A stretch of DNA of 64,000 nucleotides from Polytrichum commune (lineage: Eukaryota; Streptophyta; Polytrichopsida; Polytrichales; Polytrichaceae): contig OX485808.1 of assembly GCA_950295325.1 (NCBI GenBank), forward strand, positions 11,098,501-11,162,500, given 5' to 3'. The notes below the pieces were generated by a model. The model searched no databases. It was not told where the DNA came from and saw nothing but the letters and a program-made list of their open reading frames with translations. Position 1 is the stretch's first letter, and each line of letters begins with the position of its first letter. Below are positions 56,710-64,000 of this stretch, piece after piece. Made by a program: the position numbers and the translations under genes.

Positions 56710-58152
56710 ATGAGCGATCACACAGACTGGGCGAGCTTGGCACCGGAGCTGCTAGCCCTGGTGTTGCAAAGAGTGGAGGATGCAGCAGGCGAAAGGGGAG
56801 AAGGCAGGCGAGTGGTAGCCTTGGCAGGAGTGTGTCGAAGCTGGCGGACGCTCTTGCAACAAGAGTGGCACCCTCGAACCTCCCTCATCCACTTCCCTCC
56901 CTGCGTGAGGCAAACCGCTCCCAAGGATTCCCACCTGCAGTGCCTGCTCAAGAAGAAGGGCGACACCTTCACCCTCTTCCAAACCCTGCCTGCAGCAGCC
57001 GACGAGTACCGCCAGGAGTATTTTCTACTCGCAGCTCGGAAGCAATTCGCATTTCTCAAGTGCAAGTTCAAGATCAGCACCGCACCGAGACGGTTCTCCA
57101 CCAAGGGGGGAGGAGGAGCAGCAGGAGGATATGGCCACACGGCGGCTACCCTAACCTCCAATTTCTGGCGATCCAAATTCTCTCTTCTCGAGCGCCGATC
57201 AACACGTGAAGAAGATCCAGCTCCTCAGAGCAGCCTTTCCATGGAGTTTCAGGAAATGCTTGTTCGGGGTGCGTGCCAGAGAAAAATCCGTTGCACCATT
57301 CACCCTCTTGCGAAGACGGAATCCCAACCGGATCGGCCATGGAAAGAGTTGCAGGTGACCAAACCATCGTTCCGGTGGCGGTGTCTGTCGAACCTCAACA
57401 GCCAAGTTAGCCATTTCTCCGCCCCCGAGGTGGCAACTCTCCCCTTTCCGAACATCTGCCATTTCTAAATCACTTTGTTCATTGCTTGTGGTGGAATTGA
57501 TGGTTTGTTATTCCACAAGGAGGAGCATCAACATCCTTAGAAAGAGAGGGTACTGTCAATGTCTGGATTAGAAAAGCCTTACAGTTTCAAATGTGGATGA
57601 TGTTTTAAGAACTGATTTGAAGCATTTTTTTCCTAAGCAGCAACGGTCCGAACCATGTAGACCCAGTACATGTCTACTTTCACTTATAAGACGATTCTTG
57701 GAATTTTTAGGCTAAAAGATGGAGCTCCGAACTGATCTATGCTTGTGTTTCAGATTGTGGATACCCCGGGACTAGAGAAGTCCACTCCTGCGATCACCGA
57801 AGAGCAGCGCGAACCAGGAGCTGATGGCAGTCGATCGATTTGCGATCCATCAAGAGGTGCGACTTTGACAAACAAGGTGCCAGCTTGGGATGAGCGGCAC
57901 CAATGTTGGGCACTGGATTTCAAGGGCAGGGCCACCCGAGCTTCTATTCACAACTTCCAACTAATTTCTCCCACGAATTCTGTACTTTCCTCTGAAGAAG
58001 CTGCAGATCCAGCAGGTGAGTCTGTGATCTTGCAGCTCGGGAAGGTCGGCAAGGGCGTGTATATCTTGGATTTTTGCGCTCCCTTATCTCCCCTGCAAGC
58101 CTTCTCCATCTGCCTCAGCAGCTTCGCCACCGGTGTAGGATTGGAGCCTTGA
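56710..58152 (+). CDS. Tubby-like F-box protein, two exons
   Basis: Exon 1 is 56710-57354, the intron 57355-57753 (GT...AG, phase 0), exon 2 57754-58152, giving 347 residues. Residues 7-53 form an F-box (WASLAPELLALVLQRVEDA, then VVALAGVCRSWRTLL), which would bind SKP1 in an SCF ubiquitin ligase. From about residue 70 the plant tubby domain follows: DSHLQCLLKKKGD, FLLAARK, TLTSNFWRSKFSLLE, RKIRCTIHP and, in exon 2, NKVPAWDERHQCWALDFKGR, NFQL and LQLGKVGKGVYILDF. Tubby domains bind phosphoinositides at the plasma membrane. The usual N-terminal leader of plant family members is missing (six residues precede the F-box), the tubby domain is divergent, and the end is FATGVGLEP instead of the common FxTKLACE. 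Splice sites are inferred from frame and homology; the donor (CAG/GTGACC) is weak. It may be intact and fast-evolving, or a recent pseudogene. Confidence 0.8.
57355..57753 (+). other. Inferred intron of the tubby-like gene
   Basis: It begins GTGACC after CAG and ends GCTTGTGTTTCAG before ATTGTGG. Both junctions are phase 0, and the joined sequence keeps the tubby domain in order. Reading through instead would end exon 1 at a TAA (57466-57468). Confidence 0.65.
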
Positions 58153-58234
58153 CCAAAATTTCCTCTGAATCTGCTACTGTGTAACTTCAATCTCAAACCT
58201 TCAATTTCCAAAAACTTGGCACCAAGTTCAGAGA

Positions 58235-58900
58235 TTTCTTGGTGGGCGCTGATGAATAGAACGAATTTCAAGGGCAGGGGAGCTATCTTCAATCCAGACC
58301 TAATTCCCAGCATTGGCGAAGATTCTCTCCAAATCAGACTCGCAAGGGAATGTGGTCTCGCAGCTCAGGATGAAAGGGCTGGTTAACTTTGGATTTCTGG
58401 GCTCCACCTCTGCAGCTTTGCCACCAGCGCAGGAGTGGAGACATGACCAAATTCTTTATCAGTGCAGTGTCAAATTCAAGTCTTGTGTATAGCAGAGTCA
58501 ACCCATTCTCGGTGCAGAAACTTGGCACTCTCCATACAATTTCTCGTTGGCCAAAAATCGAGGGAGGGCCTGCACCAGGGATTGGATTCCACCCACAATA
58601 TAAATCCGATTCTAACAAATTCAGTCTCCGATGCGGATGAAATTAGTGACTCTGATCTTGAAGCTCGGAAAGAAACGGCAAGGGCCTGTTCAGATTTCTT
58701 AGATCTTGGAGCTCCTCAACCCTCCCCTTCAGATGTCTCGGTTTCCATCTGCCTCACAGCAGCTTTGCCACCGGTGGTGTAGGACTAGATTCTTGAAGAG
58801 AAAGAGCAGCTCTTTCTCTCAAGTTCTCCACCGCTGCAATCCAAATTACAACCTTGTGTACATTACATACATGAATGTGAGCATCAGCTGAGTCAACCTC
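58235..58900 (+). repeat. Two degenerate tandem copies of the tubby-like gene's 3' end
   Basis: Copy 2 (about 58240-58545) repeats AATTTCAAGGGCAGGGG, CTCGCAGCTC, TTGGATTTCTGGGCTCC, CAGCTTTGCCACCAGCGCAG and TGACCAAA in the order seen in exon 2 and its downstream flank. Copy 3 (about 58555-58900) has TCGAGGGAGGGCCTG, TGATCTTGAAGCTCGG, TTTCCATCTGCCTCACAGCA and GCTTTGCCACCGGTGGTGTA. The 3' untranslated parts are also duplicated (AAACTTGGCAC, CTTGTGTA...GAGTCAACC). Both copies have lost the frame by indels. Confidence 0.75.
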
Positions 58901-59352
58901 AGTGCAAAAATAGGCATCATTCTAATTTATGGAAATTGGAGTTTAATGATGACCCGGATCTTTTCTGTTATATTCTCTTAATCTGCACCAAAAGCAAACG
59001 GTGTTCATTTAAAAAAAAACACAATGGAGTAAAGTGCAACTCGATTTAGGCGAGCTAGTGACTCCAGTCGACATGTGATGTGAGGGTTTGACTTCTCTGA
59101 GTGGATAAAGTGCACCTTCCCAATGCTTTCTGGATTGAGTAATTTAACTTGGATGAATTTATATCCTGGCTGGCCTCCAGCGAGTTTGTGCAGCGGAAAC
59201 AGGCTTGATGACAAAGCAATGGCAATCCTCGAGTAGATTTCAGTGCTTAGGAACATGCGAGTATGGGCCCAGGGGTCTGAGCTTGATTCTTGTAATCCTA
59301 CCTCTTGCTGCCAGCTGGATGCACTATTTAGTTCATTGACATTTCTTGCCTT
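58901..59352. other. No supported gene
   Basis: Ordinary-composition DNA right of the tubby-like copies; the minus-strand frame at 59005-59256 has no domain I recognise. Confidence 0.4.
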
Positions 59353-59740
59353 CTAACAGGTCTTAGTTTCTAGTTGTTCGATTGTGAGGTCTGGCATATA
59401 GCGGATAAGCTCGTTCAACAGGCACAGCTTGAAGACTACGAAGCGTGGTCTTCGAGCACCCTTCCCGTTTGACATGAGCGGCCATTTGCACATGATTCCA
59501 TTGACAAGTGTCGAGTCCGATCTACAATTGGCATAGATTCCATTTGACTTTTGATGCATGTGACTCTTGTCAATGGAGTCATGTACTAAGGACCACCTGT
59601 GTCGAATGGGAAGTGTGTTCTAGGACCACGCTTCCAAGTAGTTGAGGCCCTACCTCTGTACGTCGATAGGATTCCAGGCATGTTTGTCGCAAGTGAATGT
59701 GACACAATTTCACTGTCTTTCAAGTCTGCCTGAAGAGGAA
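59353..59740. pseudogene. Inverted duplication of a coding-like fragment
   Basis: The left arm, on the minus strand (about 59353-59529), reads VNGIMCKWPLMSNGKGARRP then RFVVFKL; the right arm, on the plus strand (about 59567-59730), reads NGVMY, stop, GPPVSNGKCVLGPRFQVV and then stays open to AGTCTGCCTGA. The two share (V)NG(I/V)M, SNGK and PRF(x)V, and the DNA pairs as an imperfect hairpin with arms of about 100 bases and a short loop. I do not recognise the source protein. A transcript through the locus would fold on itself. Confidence 0.5.
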
Positions 59741-60578
59741 GCTTAAGTGTCCACCTGCTGCATTGCAAACCCAAACCCTTGATTAACCTCTTGCAACCCC
59801 TTTCAAGTAGATATTTGAGGCTACTTTGAGGTCTATAACAATAAAATATCTGCTAATGGAGGGATCAAAGATGCCTAAAAATATAACAACTAGGGAACAA
59901 AAAGAAGGGCATCTATGAGCACGGCCTCGTGTGAGCACGAGGAGGATTTGTCAAAACATGATCAACTTCAAAGTGGGCCCCAGATTGGTGGTGGCAAATC
60001 CAAAGTCCGGTTATGCACTCCAGCTACTTATTCGCATGTTGTATGCAAGGTACTCTTTTATTAATATATGTAGAAGATTGCATGTAAACATGTATATCAG
60101 CCAAAAGGAACTTCCTCATCATCCACCCACCATCACCACCATCACGGAATCTAGTCCATAGATGGTGCATGGCAACTGACATGACCGAGTGCCATCCTAA
60201 AGTGTCATAAGGCAAGGTCATCATATACTGTACGTTGGAGTAACGGTGTACATATGTAGAAGGCAACTCAATTGAACTCCTACTTTGCCACAATGATGTC
60301 AAATAGCCAATAATGAAGGACTGGCCTCATGATGCATGGGATTCTATTCTATTCTATTGTGCGAAATTGGATGCACATTTGAAACAACTTTTGGTACTTT
60401 GAGCCCCCAACACTTTCTTGTCACAGCCCGTGCAATTGCCTCAAAGTCAAAGACTCTCGTGAACAAACCCAATTTGTGACTGTAAGTAATGGTTTTGAAA
60501 TCGTGCACGCAAACAGCTTCCGCAGCATGTGTCAGTTGTTCATTGCATTAAAGTTAACCCTGAGGAACCTTGACACTA

Positions 60579-60895
60579 CACAAAATATGATATTTGGTGT
60601 TTGATACACTAAATACGAATGCATACACTAAATATCAATAACCCTATGAAAGTAAGTAACATTAAATGTAAAATCAAACACTAAATATCAATTATGGTAA
60701 TATGTGGAAGTTACATGTTTGAATTTAGTGTTAGTAAGGATATGAAAAAAAAGGATATAATAAGGGAGGTGGCAGTAGGGAAGGTAGCAACACATTTATG
60801 TCTAACACTAATTGGCAAAGAATTGAAAATTAGTGTTGAGCATGGTAGGGTGGTAACAACACTAAATGTAATCATACACTAAATATCATTTTGTG
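60579..60895. mobile_element. TA-target MITE (family A), 317 bp
   Basis: CACAAAATATGATATTTGGT at the left and the complement of the right end (CACAAAATGATATTTAGTGT) are inverted, with TA on both sides. The motif TACACTAAATAT recurs several times inside. Non-coding, although a 62-codon frame crosses it. Confidence 0.75.
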
Positions 60896-61168
60896 TAGCT
60901 AGAGCCAACGAATTTGTAGAAGGATGAGGTAGGAGAAAGCATAAATGTTGCCAACATCACGAGGTTTCCTTTTCTTTGTCCAGGTTGTAACTTAAGTAAG
61001 CTTGCATACTTGGGGGCACTTGCAACTTCACATTCAATTTTGGCCATTGAAATAGATCGGGAATAAGCTATTATCCTTAAGTTAGCAATTACAAATGACA
61101 TAACATTATCATTTCAAATTTCAGAATTGGAGTCGAGATGTAAAATTTATAGGAGGTTGAAGTGAATA

Positions 61169-61545
61169 CACACACACACACACACACACACGTATATTTC
61201 TTTTTCCTTCTTCTCGGTGATCACATAGGTCCTCTCAATTGTGTTGTCTACTACTAAATCTAGAATGGTTAACATGTTTTGGGCATATAGTTCAATCTCA
61301 TCATAATTTTGTGTCTTTCTTAAAATTTGTTTTTGATTACAATGCTTGTCATGTCTTGTCATATACAAGTTGTTAATAAGGTAGAGGGTGCTTAAATCAA
61401 CCCTTCGATTGCTTTAACCTATACATTGCATCCCTATTGTATAAGTGAGGGCAAAAATAGCTTAGCAAATGGAAGCACATTGTCATTCAATAAATAAGTT
61501 GTGTGTGTGTATGTATGTATGTACACACACACACACACACACATA
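61169..61545. repeat. Microsatellites (AC)n at 61169-61191 and (GT)n/(AC)n at 61500-61543
   Basis: Alternating AC and GT runs; the second is a GT run, then GTATGTATGTAT, then an AC run, i.e. a small palindromic microsatellite. DNA between them has no supported gene. Confidence 0.9.
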
Positions 61546-61562
61546 ATCCACAACATTTAATA

Positions 61563-61790
61563 CACGAAATATTGTATTTACTAGTGTCCCTTACTATTTG
61601 GAGTTACACATTGCTACATCTTCTTATCATGAATGTAATTTTCTTACCAAGTAAAAGATGTTAATGTTTTATTAATAATGTCCAAGCAACCAATTTTAGA
61701 CCTTTGTTAGCAAAAATTGAAATATATAATAAATAGTTGTAGATTTGTGTAATTCGAAGTAATAAGTGACACATAGTACAATATCTAGTG
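61563..61790. mobile_element. TA-target MITE (family A), 228 bp
   Basis: CACGAAATATTGTATTTACT at the left pairs with the complement of the right end (CACTAGATATTGTACTATGT), flanked by TA on both sides. GTCCCTTACTATTTGGAGTT or its mirror (AATTCGAAGTAATAAGTGAC) makes a longer subterminal repeat shared with the members near 46.6 and 63.3 kb. Confidence 0.8.
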
Positions 61791-63289
61791 TAGCTTCCCA
61801 ATGCCGACCTATAGGGGGTGCTCTCGGGGGTGCTTGACTAGGCCACTAGATAGCTACAAAGCGAGTCTTTTGTAATATTATTTTGTCCCTTCCTAGCCTT
61901 TTTTCATCCTATTCTACCCCATAGTCAACCCTTGTAGCCTTATTCCCGCTGTCCTACAAAACAATTGAACCGGAATGTGATGAGCCTTAATCTATCCGCA
62001 AGCTCCCACAACACTTATTAAACTAAAATGCATCTAACCCGCGTCTCTTAAAATCCTTACCTTTATTAGTCTTCACTAACCTTTTCTAGAGCTTGACGAA
62101 CCCCATTGTGATCCCTCCCTTAGCATACAACATTATTACGTAATGCCGACCCTTAAGCCAAATGGTTAGCATAGGATGACATCAAGCTTGGGAGGTGAGT
62201 ATAAGGGTTGAAATTAGGTATGGGTCAGTAGTACTGTCTACCTAAGGCATTTGTCTGCTTAAGAAGAGGGACCACATAAATTTAAGATACCATAAGATAG
62301 GCGGACCTAATCCAATTATTCATCTTATATTTAAGTGGTGTACGATTATCTATGGATCTAAGAACAAACACCAAAAAGACGTATGTTTAAGTTTAAGAGA
62401 TTAGACTACATGATCAAAATCTATTAAACATCATGGGCTCAATACTCCACCTAATTTGGGAAGGGAGAAACCTATATGATCATTTAAAAAAGAGAATGTC
62501 GTCACTTTCACTATGATTAAGATTTTCACATGAGCTCTGAAAATTTATGAGGAAAAAATTACACACATGATTAAGATTTGCTAATCATCTTGCACTAATT
62601 GCATGTTCCATATCCTATGAGAATTCGTGCATAGTTGAATGTCTGTTCAAAGCCCACTGACTTTAAAAACAAGTGGCTCAGCTTTAAAGCCATCAAGTGT
62701 GTGTCTCTCTCCCCATGGTTCTCAAATATGGAACATATATACCTCTCCTTGAATTAGTGTGGATGCTTGAGGTCACCTTTCCTTGTTGATTTGGCATTGA
62801 TGTTAGCTTGAAAGACCCTGCCTTAGTTTACCTAGTACTAGGTTCATATGAAATTAATTAGCTGTAAACAAATAGGGGACAAGCTTTGACCATGGATGAA
62901 TGGAAGTTTACAATATTCCCTCTCGCCAATGACAAGGTTCATCGAGAAGAAGTCTATGGGCGATGAAAGCAGCTTCTGGCTTCTGGTGAGGCCACGTTGC
63001 CTGTGCATTCTCGACCGTTGGATTTGACCGATGTAAGATCTCCACCGTTCCTCCCACCACTCATTCACTGTTATTTTATTCCTTACTAAATCTTTGTGAT
63101 GAACTCGAAGTGCCTTATGATGACAAAACACTTATTATAGTGAAATTGTGGGCCACGTTACATAGCTTATATCAACACTTAATTTTTTGGGGCAAATACT
63201 GTGGGATGCATGTTATTTATCAACCCATTATAGTAGTGAAAATAGAGTTACAATGATTCTATTTGAATGAAAATAGAGTGCAATCAACA
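61791..63289. other. No supported gene
   Basis: Intergenic. The 95-codon minus-strand frame at 62844-63131 shows no domain that I recognise. Confidence 0.4.
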
Positions 63290-63505
63290 CACTATTTTGT
63301 CTAATTAGTGTGGGTTACCGTTTGGAGTTCGACATTGATGTAACATTTTACTGAGAGAATTAATTGTTGCCAAATAACATAAGTGCTTAGTATGCACGCT
63401 GAAGAATATGATATAACTTAGTTGGTAAAACACGATTATGTTTGTAAAAAGTTATAGCAACACATAACTCCAAATGGTAACCTACACCAACTAGACAAAA
63501 TAGTG
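63290..63505. mobile_element. TA-target MITE (family A), 216 bp
   Basis: CACTATTTTGTCTAATTAGT at the left pairs with the complement of the right end (CACTATTTTGTCTAGTTGGT), and pairing runs on through GGTTACCGTTTGGAGTT for about 40 bp. TA follows on the right; CA stands on the left, perhaps a mutated TA. Confidence 0.7.
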
Positions 63506-63597
63506 TACTACCTACTTGACAAGTGATTCTCTCTCCTTGAAGTCAGTACATGCTTAGAATAGGTCTACTAACCACCAAACCTAACTTCAAGACCCGC

Positions 63598-63721
63598 GGG
63601 GGGGGGGGGGGGGGGAGGACTTTTTTCTTCGCCAATTCATTGTTATCCAAGTGTTAGTCACAGAGATGTGTTAGTAATTCAACGGTCTTCCCTACCGTTA
63701 TGAACTCGGGGGGGGGGGGGG
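63598..63721 (+). repeat. Two long G homopolymers
   Basis: G runs of 18 (63598-63615) and 14 (63708-63721) bases lie about 90 bases apart. Such runs can form G-quadruplexes and are also prone to sequencing length errors. Confidence 0.85.
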
Positions 63722-64000
63722 CAGTGTGTTAAAAAGTTAAGGATATAGGTGCGAACAACCACTATTTTATAGGGGGGTATTACTTTCAATTCTCTTCTTT
63801 TTATCACATGCTATCATTATGTAAATTTATACTTTGGGTTAATAGAAAAATGGCTTGCATTACTTATAATTTCAAATTACCTATTAATCCATACCCTATA
63901 GTACTTTAAAGATGTCCAGTGCCATTTTTGATACCCTATATTACTCTTAAGCCCAATTATAAATTTTTGCTCCCATGTTTTTAAAATACCCTATCATTTG

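Noticed and set aside
56718-57462. Minus-strand and second-frame ORFs over the tubby-like gene, up to 152 codons
   Set aside because: GC-rich shadow frames; only the plus-strand frame shows F-box and tubby motifs in order.

Overview
This is plant nuclear DNA, most likely from a flowering plant. The window is AT-rich, gene-poor and packed with transposable elements. The support is an intact Ty3/Gypsy element primed by a tRNA-Asp-like site, a tubby-like F-box gene with an intron, and many miniature inverted-repeat elements (MITEs). One of those carries the Stowaway-type end that is widespread in angiosperms. I see no bacterial operons, no CRISPR array, and no rRNA or tRNA gene.

Layout. 1-20 kb holds no clear gene. 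It contains MITEs of several superfamilies (3852-4065, 5095-5312, 5907-6514, 6914-7304, 7804-8234, about 17488-17759), a roughly 2-kb minisatellite of 90-bp units (8766-10745) followed by a TATA box, worn coding fragments, a 130-bp triplication (15087-15460), a nested MITE pair (15708-16861 containing 15756-16351) and a tandem duplication (18870-20210). 20362-34754 is a complete 14,393-bp Ty3/Gypsy retrotransposon on the minus strand. It has two 1773-bp LTRs that look identical by eye, 5-bp target duplications, a primer site, an intact gag-pol frame of at least 1912 codons, an extra 962-codon coiled-coil ORF in the 3' (env-like) position, and a 5' ORF broken by two stops. 34.8-54 kb is again repeats: two patches of about 175-bp satellite-like units, a LINE fragment, long foldbacks, a transposase-like pseudogene split by a MITE, a nested MITE pair, and an internally deleted hAT element with an 8-bp target duplication (47435-49017).

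54-59 kb is the only gene-like island. A divergent tubby-like F-box gene (56710-58152, two exons) has degenerate tandem repeats on its 5' side and two degenerate tandem copies of its own 3' end downstream. 59.3-59.8 kb holds an inverted duplication of a coding-like fragment, and 60-64 kb holds three more MITEs and simple repeats.

How it fits together. The window reads as a layered record of insertions. Target duplications, one paralogous empty site and two cases of a MITE inside another MITE give a relative order. The large retrotransposon is probably the youngest event, because its LTRs show no difference I could find. Only the gag-pol, the 3' retroelement ORF and the tubby-like gene have good claims to be intact. 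Comparisons here were made by eye; percent identities and ages were not computed.
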